From NCBI RefSeq assembly GCF_001541315.1, contig NZ_LMVK01000004.1, positions 62,001 to 126,000 of the forward strand: 64,000 bases of DNA. Reading direction: 5' to 3'. The stretch is from Agrobacterium tumefaciens str. B6. GTDB taxonomy: Bacteria > Pseudomonadota > Alphaproteobacteria > Rhizobiales > Rhizobiaceae. The position numbers and the translations under genes were made by a program. Numbering within the stretch: position 1 is the first letter of the stretch; each line of letters begins with the position of its first letter. The notes beneath the pieces were generated by a model. That model was given only the letters and a program-made list of their open reading frames with translations. It searched no databases and had not been told where the DNA came from. This document shows positions 16,942 to 27,620 of the stretch, piece by piece.

Positions 16942-16959
16942 GTGCGCGAAACCGCGCAC
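16942..16959 (-). other. intercistronic hairpin between sufB and sufC
   Basis: GTGCGCG and CGCGCAC form a perfect 7-bp stem with a four-base loop in the 72-base gap. There is no T run, so it is not a terminator. It may protect or attenuate part of the transcript, tuning SufB relative to SufC and SufD; this is inference. Confidence 0.45.
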
Positions 16960-16983
16960 TCAAAGTGCGTATTCGTATGACGA

Positions 16984-18453
<1,470 letters not shown>

Positions 18454-18650
18454 GTCGTTCTCCAATCTCGCCGGAGCCAAGGTCCGGTGGCTTGTCAACG
18501 TATCAAGGCGGATAGCCGCCTTATCCATCTTCGGGCAAATCGTCCGTGCCGCATAAACGGGCGGAGCTTATACCCATGTAAGTGCGGGATGGCGCTTTTC
18601 ACACATCCCGGCAAGCGGAAAATTGCTATTCCGCAATTCTTTGCCGCATT

Positions 18651-19820
18651 TTACGCGGCCTGACCGGCCAGCTTGCGCCGCCCGGCAATTTTCGTAAACG
18701 CCGCAAGCGTGCGTTCAATGTCTGCCTCATCAGTCGCGTGGCCAAGGGAAATCCTCAGTGCGCCGAGCTTGGGGTCGCGCCCCATCGCCGTCAGCACATG
18801 GCTTTCCCCCACCTTGCCGGAAGAGCAGGCCGAACCGGCCGAGAGCGCGATGCCTTCTATATCGAAGGCGATCTGGCCCGTCTCCGCCTTCAAACCGGGC
18901 AAGGTGAAAAACGTGGTATTGCCGACACGTCCGACATCCTCGCCGTGGATGATCACGTCAGGCGCATTTGCCCGCATGCCGTCTTCCAGCCTTGCGCGCA
19001 ACGCGACAAGACGCGTCGCTTCCGCCTCGAGATTTTTCGCGGCAACAGCGGCCGCGGCACCAAAACCGAGGATCGACAGGGTATTTTCAGTACCCGAACG
19101 GTGTCCCTTTTCCTGGCCGCCACCATGGATCAGCGGCTTCGGCATCATCACCTCGCCGCGCGAGATCAAAGCTCCCGCACCCTTCGGGCCACCAAGCTTG
19201 TGGGACGAGAGGACGAGGAAATCCGCATCGAGCCTATTGATATCGAGCGAAATGCGGCCGGCTGCCTGCACGGCATCGACAATCATCAATCCACCCGCCG
19301 TATGCGCAAGTCGCGCCGCTTCCGCCACCGGCTGAAGAATGCCCGTCTCGTTATTGACCAGCATGCAGGCGACCATCGGCAAGCCGGCGGATTTGTCATG
19401 CGAAGACAACAGCGCTTCGAGTGCGGCAAGATCGACGACACCCGCTGACGTAACGGGAATTTCCGTAACGTCAGCCTTGCCAAACCGACCGCCCTCACGA
19501 AAAGCCGGATGTTCGATGGCCGAGACATAAAGACGGCCATAGCGCACGGGAGCGCGCCCCATCCTGAAATCCGGCGTCAGCCCCAGATTGCCCTCTCCCG
19601 TCGCCCCGCTGGTAAGGGTGACGGGGGATGCCGGTGCGCCGCAAAGCCCCGCCACATCACGACGGGCAGCCTCAACGGCCGCGCGGGCGGCACGCCCTTC
19701 CCGGTGCACGGAGGACGGGTTGCCGGCAATCTCCAGCGCGGAGACGAGAACCTCCCGCACGGCGGGCAAAAGCGGCGCCGTGGCGTTCCAGTCCATATAT
19801 GTGCGCGTCAAACCCGTCAT
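18651..19820 (-). CDS. sufS2: IscS/NifS-type cysteine desulfurase (SufS2), first gene of the suf operon
   Basis: 389-residue PLP desulfurase of group I. The N-terminus is YMDWNATAPLLPAVREVL, the PLP lysine is in SSHKLGGPKGAG, and the active-site Cys lies on the longer loop SAGSACSSGKVGESHVL. In the A. tumefaciens operon sufS2-B-C-D-S1-X-A this is the promoter-proximal gene. No strong Shine-Dalgarno sequence is visible before MTGLTRT; a start at the later Met is possible. Upstream in-frame codons (to 19919) overlap regulatory DNA. An Irr-type box lies about 105 bases upstream of the start. Confidence 0.92.
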   Translation of the reverse strand: MTGLTRTYMDWNATAPLLPAVREVLVSALEIAGNPSSVHREGRAARAAVEAARRDVAGLCGAPASPVTLTSGATGEGNLGLTPDFRMGRAPVRYGRLYVSAIEHPAFREGGRFGKADVTEIPVTSAGVVDLAALEALLSSHDKSAGLPMVACMLVNNETGILQPVAEAARLAHTAGGLMIVDAVQAAGRISLDINRLDADFLVLSSHKLGGPKGAGALISRGEVMMPKPLIHGGGQEKGHRSGTENTLSILGFGAAAAVAAKNLEAEATRLVALRARLEDGMRANAPDVIIHGEDVGRVGNTTFFTLPGLKAETGQIAFDIEGIALSAGSACSSGKVGESHVLTAMGRDPKLGALRISLGHATDEADIERTLAAFTKIAGRRKLAGQAA

Positions 19821-19905
19821 CGCGGAATAGTTTCGCTCAATCTTAATTGCGCCAAAACGCATTTTTCTTGAAATTACAGTTGCGCTTGCCTTATGACACG
19901 ACCGA

Positions 19906-19943
19906 GTGCTTAAGCACACGCAAAGTTTCGAATTATTCTAAAC
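19906..19943. promoter_or_regulatory. Irr-type iron box (19925-19943) and adjacent palindrome (19906-19917)
   Basis: GTTTCGAATTATTCTAAAC at 19925-19943 is a 19-base palindrome with eight of nine pairs matched. It agrees with the iron-control-element consensus bound by the haem-sensing regulator Irr in Rhizobiales (TTTAGAAT-N-ATTCTAAA type). Just toward sufS2 lies a perfect 12-bp palindrome GTGCTTAAGCAC at 19906-19917, which could bind a second regulator such as the Rrf2-family RirA. The pair sits between the suf operon and the divergent hydrolase gene. Confidence 0.7.
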
Positions 19944-20030
19944 TGCGTTCTAGAAAAGATGACACAGTTCGTCAAGTCTTCTCATCGGAAGAATGCGGTT
20001 GGAGAATGAAAAAACACGACCGGAGTACCA

Positions 20031-20708
20031 ATGCCCGAAGTCATTTTTAACGGCCCTGCGGGTCGCCTCGAAGGCCGTTATCAACCCTCCAAGGAAAAGA
20101 GCGCGCCGATAGCGATCATCCTTCATCCGCATCCGCAGTTCGGCGGCACGATGAACAACCAGATCGTCTATCAGCTGTTCTATCTTTTCCAGAAGCGCGG
20201 CTTCACCACGCTCCGGTTCAATTTCCGCTCCATTGGCCGCAGCCAGGGCGAATTCGACCACGGCGCGGGCGAGCTTTCCGACGCCGCTTCCGCTCTCGAC
20301 TGGGTGCAGAGCCTGCATCCCGATTCGAAAAGCTGCTGGGTTGCCGGTTATTCCTTCGGCGCCTGGATCGGCATGCAGCTTCTGATGCGCCGTCCGGAAA
20401 TCGAAGGCTTCATGTCGATTGCACCGCAGCCCAATACCTACGACTTCTCCTTCCTCGCCCCCTGCCCGTCTTCCGGCCTCATCATCAACGGCGATTCCGA
20501 CAAGGTCGCGCCTGAGAAGGACGTGAATGGTCTGGTGGAAAAGCTGAAGACCCAGAAGGGCATCCTCATCACCCACCGCACCCTTCCCGGCGCCAACCAC
20601 TTCTTCAATGGCAAGGTGGATGAGCTGATGGGCGAATGCGAGGACTACCTCGACCGTCGCCTGAATGGTGAACTGGTGCCGGAACCGGCAGCGAAGCGTA
20701 TTCGGTGA
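20031..20708 (+). CDS. alpha/beta hydrolase
   Basis: 225 residues with the short alpha/beta-hydrolase layout of the YfhR/dienelactone-hydrolase-like group. The oxyanion segment is ILHPHPQFGGTMNN, a TLRFNFRSIGRSQGEF block follows, the nucleophile elbow is AGYSFGAWIG (Ser), then INGDSDKVAP (Asp), and the catalytic His is in GANHFFNGK. No signal peptide, so it is cytoplasmic. GGAG lies before the ATG. It is transcribed away from the suf operon and shares its control region. The substrate cannot be inferred. Confidence 0.85.
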   Translation: MPEVIFNGPAGRLEGRYQPSKEKSAPIAIILHPHPQFGGTMNNQIVYQLFYLFQKRGFTTLRFNFRSIGRSQGEFDHGAGELSDAASALDWVQSLHPDSKSCWVAGYSFGAWIGMQLLMRRPEIEGFMSIAPQPNTYDFSFLAPCPSSGLIINGDSDKVAPEKDVNGLVEKLKTQKGILITHRTLPGANHFFNGKVDELMGECEDYLDRRLNGELVPEPAAKRIR

Positions 20709-20766
20709 TAAGCCGCGCATCGTCGGGGCAGGTCTTGATCTAGCTACAGTGATCGACGGCGGGCTT

Positions 20767-20932
20767 GGCTTACCCCCCTCTGCCCTGCCGGGCATCTCCC
20801 CCTCAAGGGGGGAGATCGAATCGTGGCGACCTATCGGCCACCTTGAACGTAGCAGCTTAGGTAAAGAGCAGGCGTCTGGCTGATCTCCCCCCTTGAGGGG
20901 GAGATGCCCGGCAGGGCAGAGGGGGGTGAGCC
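20767..20932. repeat. RIME-like inverted-repeat intergenic element
   Basis: Two 51-base arms (20767-20817 and 20882-20932) are inverted copies with a single mismatch, separated by 64 bases. Each arm contains a smaller palindrome (ATCTCCCCCTCAAGGGGGGAGAT-type) and GCCCTGCCGGGC. This matches the Rhizobiaceae-specific intergenic mosaic elements. It lies between convergent genes, the hydrolase and anmK, and may also end their transcripts. Confidence 0.85.
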
Positions 20933-20949
20933 ACACCCGCCGTCGTCTA

Positions 20950-22071
20950 TTACGCCCTCACCAAAACCCCACCCGTCACCGGCTCATTCACACCCGTCGT
21001 TCCGGGGTAGGTCAGCGGCAAGCCTTTAAGCGATCGCACGGCCAGATAGGCCCAGGCCTCCGCCTCCATCGCCCCGCCATCGAAACCCGCCTCTTCCGCC
21101 GCAATCACCCGCGCGCCCCCCTTTGCGGCAAGGCTCGCGAATTCTTCCATAATCACCGGGTTGAGACGCCCGCCACCGCAGACCACATAGGTTTTTGCTT
21201 CTTCCGGCAGATAGCTCGCCGATTTGAGGATTGCAGCGCCCGTCAGATGCGACAGCGTGCGCGCGCCGTCGGCAAACGAGGCCTCGCCCTTTTGCGGTGG
21301 CACAAAATCGCTGCGATCAAGGGAGCGGCGGATATTGGCCGAGAAGAACGGGCTTTCCATGTAGCGGGTGACGAGCGAGGCAACGACACTGCCGCCCGCC
21401 GCCGTCCTGCCACCCTTGTCGAAGGCTTTCCCCGTATGCGCCTCGATCCACTGGTCGATCAACATGTTGCCGGGACCGCTGTCGAAAGCGGCAAGTCGCC
21501 CTCCTTCGCCGATATAGGTAAGGTTGGATATGCCACCAATATTGACGAAGACGGCAGGCGTTTCGAACTCTGCCGGCAGATTGGCGGAGAGCGCCATGTG
21601 ATAGGCGGGAATGAGCGGCGCGCCCTGCCCGCCATGTACCATGTCGTTCGCCCGCATGTCGTAAACCACATCGATGCCGGTTTCTTCAGCCAGAAGCGCG
21701 CCGTCGCCGATCTGCACGGTCAGCGCCTCATCCGGGCGGTGCAGCACCGTCTGGCCATGAAAACCGATCACATCGATATCGCCGGCTTCAAGCCGGTGAC
21801 GGTGGAGGAAGGATTTGACCGCCGCGGCATGGGCAAGCGTCAGCTTGCGCTCTGCCTCACCAAGATCGCCGGGACGCTCGCGCCGTTCGCGAATGGATTT
21901 GGCTGTCACAAGCGCCTTCTGCCAGATGGCCCGCAGGCCGGCATCATAGGGGAAATAACCGCTCGGCCCGGGCCGCACCACGCGTTCGCCATCCGTGCGC
22001 AGAAGGGCGATATCGATGCCGTCCATCGATGTTCCGCTCATCAGCCCGATCGCCGTTTTGACCTCGCCCAC
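20950..22071 (-). CDS. anmK: anhydro-N-acetylmuramic acid kinase
   Basis: 373-residue kinase that opens and phosphorylates 1,6-anhydro-MurNAc to MurNAc-6-P in peptidoglycan recycling. The N-terminal ATP-binding motif is [13 protein letters not shown], the later ones are [37 protein letters not shown], and CGGGRLNP. Length is normal for the family. It runs against the upstream hydrolase and is divergent from tyrS, 150 bases away, a neighbour arrangement common in alphaproteobacteria. Confidence 0.96.
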   Translation of the reverse strand: MGEVKTAIGLMSGTSMDGIDIALLRTDGERVVRPGPSGYFPYDAGLRAIWQKALVTAKSIRERRERPGDLGEAERKLTLAHAAAVKSFLHRHRLEAGDIDVIGFHGQTVLHRPDEALTVQIGDGALLAEETGIDVVYDMRANDMVHGGQGAPLIPAYHMALSANLPAEFETPAVFVNIGGISNLTYIGEGGRLAAFDSGPGNMLIDQWIEAHTGKAFDKGGRTAAGGSVVASLVTRYMESPFFSANIRRSLDRSDFVPPQKGEASFADGARTLSHLTGAAILKSASYLPEEAKTYVVCGGGRLNPVIMEEFASLAAKGGARVIAAEEAGFDGGAMEAEAWAYLAVRSLKGLPLTYPGTTGVNEPVTGGVLVRA

Positions 22072-22221
22072 GCGCCGCTCCTTTGCAATATCGAATCATG
22101 CTTACACGAATCGCCGTTATTCATGGCCGAAACGGGTGCACTTTTCAAAAAACAATGGTAAAGCCCCCGGCGTTCATTGGCTGCCAATGACGATAAATAT
22201 CCAACCAGAAAGAAAAAGGTC

Positions 22222-23475
22222 ATGTCCAGGTTCAAGTCCGATTTCCTCCGCACGCTCGACGAGCGCGGCTTCATTCACCAGATCTCCGACGAGTCGGGTC
22301 TCGACGAACTGTTCGCCAAGGAAACCGTGACCGCCTATATCGGCTATGATCCGACGGCCTCGAGTTTGCATGTCGGCCACCTCACCCAGATCATGATGCT
22401 GCACTGGATGCAGAAGACCGGCCATCAGCCGATTTCCCTGATGGGCGGCGGCACCGGCATGGTCGGCGATCCGTCTTTCAAGGAAGAGGCCCGCAAGCTG
22501 ATGACGATCGACATGATCGAGGACAACATCACCTCGCTCAAGCACGTCTTCGCCAACTACCTCGATTATGACCGCGCGGAAAACCCGGCGCTGATGATCA
22601 ACAATGCCGACTGGCTGCGCGGCCTCAATTACCTCGAGTTCCTGCGCGATGTCGGCCGCCACTTCTCGGTCAACCGCATGCTGTCCTTCGACAGCGTGAA
22701 GACGCGCCTCGACCGCGAGCAGTCGCTGTCCTTCCTCGAATTCAACTACATGATCCTTCAGGCCTACGACTACGTGGAACTGAACCAGCGCACCGGTTGC
22801 CGCCTGCAGATGGGCGGTTCCGACCAGTGGGGCAACATCATCAACGGTATCGATCTCGGTCACCGCATGGGGACACCGCAGCTTTACGCGCTGACCTCGC
22901 CGCTCCTCACCACCTCCTCGGGTGCGAAGATGGGCAAGTCGGCATCGGGCGCCGTTTGGCTGAACAAGGATCTGCTGCCGGTCTATGATTTCTGGCAGTA
23001 CTGGCGCAACACGGAAGATGCGGATGTCGTTCGCTTCGCGAAGCTCTTCACCACGCTGCCGATGGATGAGATCGCCCGCATTGCGGCGCTTGGCGGATCG
23101 GAGATCAACGAGGCGAAGAAAATCCTCGCGACCGAAGTAACGGCGATCCTGCATGGCCGCGCCGCTGCGGAAGAAGCTGCGGAAACGGCGCGCAAGACTT
23201 TCGAGGAAGGCGCGTTGGCTGAAAACCTGCCCTCCATCGAGGTTCCGGCATCCGAACTCGAAGCCGGCGTCGGCGTTCTCTCGCTCATCGTGCGCGCCGG
23301 TCTCGCCGGTTCGAACGGCGAGGCCCGCCGCCATGTTCAGGGCGGCGCGGTGAAGATCAACGACATCGGCGTTTCCGATGAGCGTCAGAGCATTGGTTCC
23401 GGTGAAGTGACCGGCGACGGCGTCATCAAGCTCTCGGTCGGCAAGAAGAAGCACGTGCTGGTTCGCCCGGCGTAA
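22222..23475 (+). CDS. tyrS: tyrosyl-tRNA synthetase
   Basis: 417-residue class I synthetase that charges tRNA-Tyr. The HIGH-type motif is SSLHVGH (about 48-53), the KMSKS-type loop is AKMGKS, and a C-terminal S4-like RNA-binding domain with [14 protein letters not shown] completes the bacterial TyrRS-1 layout. The ATG at 22222 is chosen because [17 protein letters not shown] matches the family N-terminus and AAAAAGG precedes it; the upstream ATG at 22177 is probably not used. A clear terminator follows. Confidence 0.97.
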   Translation: MSRFKSDFLRTLDERGFIHQISDESGLDELFAKETVTAYIGYDPTASSLHVGHLTQIMMLHWMQKTGHQPISLMGGGTGMVGDPSFKEEARKLMTIDMIEDNITSLKHVFANYLDYDRAENPALMINNADWLRGLNYLEFLRDVGRHFSVNRMLSFDSVKTRLDREQSLSFLEFNYMILQAYDYVELNQRTGCRLQMGGSDQWGNIINGIDLGHRMGTPQLYALTSPLLTTSSGAKMGKSASGAVWLNKDLLPVYDFWQYWRNTEDADVVRFAKLFTTLPMDEIARIAALGGSEINEAKKILATEVTAILHGRAAAEEAAETARKTFEEGALAENLPSIEVPASELEAGVGVLSLIVRAGLAGSNGEARRHVQGGAVKINDIGVSDERQSIGSGEVTGDGVIKLSVGKKKHVLVRPA

Positions 23476-23499
23476 CGCCCGCACCAAAGCTGTTATTGA

Positions 23500-23523
23500 G
23501 GGCCGCGAAAGCGGCCCTTTTTA
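23500..23523 (+). terminator. intrinsic terminator of tyrS
   Basis: GGGCCGC (23500-23506), a GAAA loop and GCGGCCC (23511-23517), followed by TTTTTA. The T run overlaps the stop codon of the convergent minus-strand gene. Confidence 0.85.
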
Positions 23524-26500
23524 TTGGAACTCGAAGATCTGCCGGAAGACGCCGGGCGCGATGAGCGACAGCGGATTAATCGTCAGCTTCGGCTGGTCCG
23601 TCTGGCCTGACAGCTTGAAGGTAATGCCGAGCAGACCCCGGTCGCGGCCATTGCCAAGGAAGATGCCGATGAAAGGCAGTTCCCCGAACAGCCGGTTCAG
23701 ACCATAGGCAGGCATGAAGGTGCCGGTCATGTCCATGCGGCCGCTCTGGTCCTTCAAGAGCCCCTGGAATGTCGCGCCGATCTGTTCACCGCGCACGACG
23801 CCGTTTTCCACCGCCACCGAACCGTTGACATAAACGAGGCGGGCAAAACCGCGCTGGAATTTTTCCGAACTGACATCGATATTGCGGCGCACCGCATTGT
23901 TGAGGCTCCTGCCGTCCTCACCCGTCGGTGTGGCGACGATGTCCTGCAGCTTGGCTTCGTTGACGACGGCAAAATTGCGCAGGTCGAGCGAGCCACTCCA
24001 GTCGCTGCCATTGGACGTCGTCAGCGCAAGATTGAGCAGGCCGCCGCGGATGCGGCTGTAGATATTGGCAAAACGGGCGAGCGAACCCGCATCGCTGCTG
24101 GTCAGCGTTACGGTTCCCGTCGCCCCGCGATTGGTGGTCTGGGCGACGACCGCCTGGCCGTTGCCGGTGACACCGCGGAAATCAACCGAGCGTACCTTGC
24201 CGTCCCGCACGCTGACATCGGCGCTGACATTGCCGAGGATTTCGTCGTTGAAACCGTAAACCTTGTCGAACTGCGCCTTGACGGAAAGTGTGGGCTGCGA
24301 GCGGGATGCGCCGTCGCTGCCGCTGGAGGGGCTGCGCAGCTTCGAAATGAAGGGCCTGAGATCGGCGGATTTGCCCGATGCATTGATGATATAGCCGTTC
24401 TTCGACGCGGCGACCGAAACGGCGTAATTGTCGGAGGGCGAGAGTTGCACGCGGCTGAGATCGGCGGAAATCAGCCCGTTCTTGCTGAAGGCGATATCGC
24501 CGGCAGCGCCGAAACCGTCACCATCGAGTGAGAAGTCGCTGATCGTCGTGCGCCCATCAGCCACTTCCATGGTCAAGGTGGCATTGGCGGGAAAGCCGAT
24601 ACCCTTGCTCCAGCCGAGCCCGGGCAGAATGATCGACGCCTTGGTCAGATCAAGCCGGATGTCCTGGCGTTTGGGGTCAGCGCCGTCGATTTCGATCGCC
24701 GTCGTGCCGCCGAGGACCGTGGACAGTTCAGGGGCGAGCTTGGCGACCTGCGTCTCATTGAGGGTTGCCTTCAGCGACAGTGTCGGCGCGATATCGCTCT
24801 TCTTGCGCACCGGCTCCGTCATCACGATGTCCATCGGCACGTCGTCCACGCGGCCCTTGCCCTCCAGTTTGAGCTGGCGGTCGTCCAACGTCATGAAGCC
24901 ATCGAGAGCGGTCACCTTGTGGCCGGCGAAGGGCTTCGTCAGCGACAGGTTTTTCAGGTCGAGATCGGCCGTCCAGACCGGCGGCGGCGGGTTGTGGCTG
25001 GAAAGCAGGCCAACGGTGAGATTCGCGTGGGCTTTGACATCACCGGTGAAATCTTCCGGTTTGAACTGCGTGTCCTTGAGCGCATTGATGGGTTTGAGTG
25101 TCGCAAGCTCGGCCACGGCGTCGGCCGAACCTGAAACGTTCAACTCGAGATTTCCGAGCAGCGGCTTGTCGTAAACAGCGGAAATGAGAAAGCGGCTGTT
25201 CTCCAGCGCGAGCGAGCGGTTCGACGGGAAATAGGTGGTGCCCTGCTTGATATCGACGGCCATCTTGCCGCCGACAAGGTCAAAATGCGCATCGACATCG
25301 CGCAACGGTGGAATGTCGCCGGTGGTATTGAGACGCGTATCATCGATATCGAAGCGGATCTGCATTTCGCTTTCGCCCAGCACCAGAGGGCAGCCGGGGC
25401 CGCACATCCGTCCCTGCGGGATGAAGATCGCGATTGACCCATTGGTTACGGTGCCGCCGTAAAGATTGGATACCACCCAGTCGCGTGGTTTGTGCGCCAT
25501 CCAGAACGGCCAGAGCTGCTTGACCGCCGTGGCCTCCATCTTCGGAATCTGTCCGCCGAAACTGATTTCCGGCGAGCCCTGGCCGAACCGGATTTTCAGC
25601 GATCCCGCCATGTCTCCGAGCGGGCCCGTGACATAAAGCGCGGGAACATCGAGCTGTTTCGTCGCCGCCGTAAAATGCCCGTCCGCCTTCAGGCTGAAAG
25701 GAACAGGGGCCTCCCCCGAAGCTTCGGACGAAGCAACGCCATTGTCGATCCGCAACGAAAGACCGAAGCCGTCTTCCGTATCGCTGATTTCACCGGCGAC
25801 CGGAATAATAGTCCGGCCGAGCTCCAGCCGCGAATTGTCGATGACGAGGGTGCTTTTTGCAAAGTCATAATGCGCATTGACGGTGCCTGCCGTGAAGGTC
25901 TGGGCTTCGCCGCCAATCCGAAGCGTGCCGTTGCCCATGCCGAGGGAAACGTCCAGGCGCGGCTCCTGCCCCTGCGTGGCCCGCCGAGCGACAATGTTGA
26001 CGCCTGTCTTGACGTTCAGACCTTCATGAAGATTGCCGTCGGGATCGTATTTTTCCAGGAACGGGCCGATATCGAAACCGTCGATGCGGGCCTCGAAGCC
26101 GTTGATCACGCCGCCCGCGCCGGAGGTTTTGAGCGACACGCTGGCAATTTCACCGTTAAACAGCGTTTCGCCATCAAGCGAATAGCCGCCCTGTTGATCC
26201 GGCGTCAGCGACAATTCGCGCACTTCGATGGTGCGCGGCTTGCCCAGCTCGCCGGGCGGCAGGTGAACCGAAACGCTGGAGATATCGATCTCCTCGGTTC
26301 CGCTGCTCAGGAAAGCCTGGGCGAGCTTGTCGAGCTGTCCGAAGGCATCCTGCAATTGCTGCGGTACGGCGTCGAGCTTGACGCTGGTGAGATCGAACCC
26401 GTTACCCTTGGGCAAAAGCGCGGTATCGAGCTCCATCCCGTCAGCTTCGAGGCTTTGCACCGAGACACGGCCGGTCAGAAGCGCAAGCGGATCGAGCGCC

Positions 26501-26904
26501 ATGCCGATCGCTCGGGCCCGGCTCAGATGCTGGCCGGATTCCTTCTCAACGATATCCACGTCCTCAGCCACCAGCGCAAGGCGCAGCCCGGTGGAAAACC
26601 TGATCGCCGAAGAACCGATCCGCGCGCTGTAGTGTGGACCGAGCGCCTTTTCCAGCGCCTGCTGCGCCTGGCTGGAAAGCGTCGCATCGATCGATCCGGT
26701 CTCGACGGAAAGAATGATGCCGCCGATGGAGAGGAAGGCCAGCACGAAAAGCGCCGCGAAAATCTTGACGAAGGCTCGCACCATGGAGCGCGGCGCGGGG
26801 CAATGAACGATGATGGGATCTTCGGCCTGCGCCGAAGGAAGATCATGCAGCGCAATGATATCACGCCTGCCGAACTTGACCTTTTCACCCCTGACTTCAG
26901 CCAT
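23521..26904 (-). CDS. YhdP/AsmA-like envelope protein (DUF3971-type)
   Basis: 1127 residues. A short cytoplasmic N-terminus is followed by one transmembrane helix (about 42-64, FVKIFAALFVLAFLSIGGII), then a long periplasmic beta-rich repetitive region ending in FGELPFIGIFLGNGRDRGLLGITFKLSG and LSLIAPGVFRQIFEF, the characteristic C-terminus of YhdP-like proteins. Family members form bridges that move phospholipids between the inner and outer membranes. The start at 26904 follows AAGGGCG; a longer version (27018) would run through an inverted repeat. No partner gene adjoins it; the divergent neighbour is bcp. Confidence 0.85.
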   Translation of the reverse strand: MAEVRGEKVKFGRRDIIALHDLPSAQAEDPIIVHCPAPRSMVRAFVKIFAALFVLAFLSIGGIILSVETGSIDATLSSQAQQALEKALGPHYSARIGSSAIRFSTGLRLALVAEDVDIVEKESGQHLSRARAIGMALDPLALLTGRVSVQSLEADGMELDTALLPKGNGFDLTSVKLDAVPQQLQDAFGQLDKLAQAFLSSGTEEIDISSVSVHLPPGELGKPRTIEVRELSLTPDQQGGYSLDGETLFNGEIASVSLKTSGAGGVINGFEARIDGFDIGPFLEKYDPDGNLHEGLNVKTGVNIVARRATQGQEPRLDVSLGMGNGTLRIGGEAQTFTAGTVNAHYDFAKSTLVIDNSRLELGRTIIPVAGEISDTEDGFGLSLRIDNGVASSEASGEAPVPFSLKADGHFTAATKQLDVPALYVTGPLGDMAGSLKIRFGQGSPEISFGGQIPKMEATAVKQLWPFWMAHKPRDWVVSNLYGGTVTNGSIAIFIPQGRMCGPGCPLVLGESEMQIRFDIDDTRLNTTGDIPPLRDVDAHFDLVGGKMAVDIKQGTTYFPSNRSLALENSRFLISAVYDKPLLGNLELNVSGSADAVAELATLKPINALKDTQFKPEDFTGDVKAHANLTVGLLSSHNPPPPVWTADLDLKNLSLTKPFAGHKVTALDGFMTLDDRQLKLEGKGRVDDVPMDIVMTEPVRKKSDIAPTLSLKATLNETQVAKLAPELSTVLGGTTAIEIDGADPKRQDIRLDLTKASIILPGLGWSKGIGFPANATLTMEVADGRTTISDFSLDGDGFGAAGDIAFSKNGLISADLSRVQLSPSDNYAVSVAASKNGYIINASGKSADLRPFISKLRSPSSGSDGASRSQPTLSVKAQFDKVYGFNDEILGNVSADVSVRDGKVRSVDFRGVTGNGQAVVAQTTNRGATGTVTLTSSDAGSLARFANIYSRIRGGLLNLALTTSNGSDWSGSLDLRNFAVVNEAKLQDIVATPTGEDGRSLNNAVRRNIDVSSEKFQRGFARLVYVNGSVAVENGVVRGEQIGATFQGLLKDQSGRMDMTGTFMPAYGLNRLFGELPFIGIFLGNGRDRGLLGITFKLSGQTDQPKLTINPLSLIAPGVFRQIFEFQ

Positions 26905-27010
26905 ACGCCCTTGTTTGCCCTTGAATAGCTTTTGTTTCGCCGCAACACCGGAGCGGATGGCGAAAAGTATAAGCGGTTTCCGTCTGGAATCCCGCTCTAA
27001 TTCTTTAGCC

Positions 27011-27065
27011 CAGATCACGATTGAGATTTAAGATCGTTTCGACCTCAAATCTCAATCGTGATCTG
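27011..27065. promoter_or_regulatory. perfect 19-bp inverted repeat between divergent yhdP-like and bcp genes
   Basis: CAGATCACGATTGAGATTT (27011-27029) is repeated in perfect inverted orientation at 27047-27065, with a 17-base spacer. It lies 106 bases from the yhdP-like start and 73 bases from the bcp start. Such an arrangement could be a regulator site pair for both promoters or a hairpin in either leader. No known operator consensus was recognised. Confidence 0.6.
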
Positions 27066-27138
27066 GACGACGCGCGGTTTCGCTATATATCGAATGTGGC
27101 GACTTTCACTCAACATCCCGGCGAAAGAAAGGTAGATT

Positions 27139-27606
27139 ATGACAGACTTGACGATTGGCGGCACCGCTCCCGATTTTACTTTGCCCCGTAACGGTGAAGG
27201 GACGGTGACATTGTCCAAACTGCAAGGCAAGGCCGTCATCCTCTATTTCTACCCGAAGGACGACACATCAGGCTGCACCGCCGAAGCCATCGACTTCAGC
27301 GCGCTGGGCGGCGAATTCGAGGCCGCCAACGCCGTCGTCATCGGCATTTCGCCCGACAGCGTCAAAAGCCACGACAAATTCGCGGCAAAACACGCGCTCT
27401 CCGTCATGCTGGCCGCCGATGAGGAGAAGAAGGTGGTGGAAGCCTACGGCGTCTGGAAGGAAAAAAGCATGTATGGCAAAAAATACATGGGTGTCGAACG
27501 CACCACCTTCCTCATCGCGCCGGATGGAAAAATCGCGGAAGTCTGGAACAAGGTGAAGGTCGCGGGTCACGCGCAGGCCGTTCTTGAGGCCGTGAAGAAG
27601 CTCTGA
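27139..27606 (+). CDS. bcp: thioredoxin-dependent peroxiredoxin (Bcp/PrxQ)
   Basis: 155-residue peroxidase that reduces hydrogen and organic peroxides. The peroxidatic cysteine is C46 in DDTSGCTAEAIDF. The residue five positions later, which is the resolving Cys in two-cysteine members of this family, is Ile51 here, so the enzyme appears to be a 1-Cys or atypical type that needs an external thiol. The usual TP before GC is TS. Start 27139 follows GAAAGAAAGG. It is closely followed by a DUF455 gene, 14 bases away. Confidence 0.93.
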   Translation: MTDLTIGGTAPDFTLPRNGEGTVTLSKLQGKAVILYFYPKDDTSGCTAEAIDFSALGGEFEAANAVVIGISPDSVKSHDKFAAKHALSVMLAADEEKKVVEAYGVWKEKSMYGKKYMGVERTTFLIAPDGKIAEVWNKVKVAGHAQAVLEAVKKL

Positions 27607-27620
27607 GGGGCCAATCCGTC

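Noticed and set aside
25492-26928. 478-codon frame antisense to the yhdP-like gene
   Set aside because: Shadow of the long minus-strand gene; Arg/Ala-rich with no domain.
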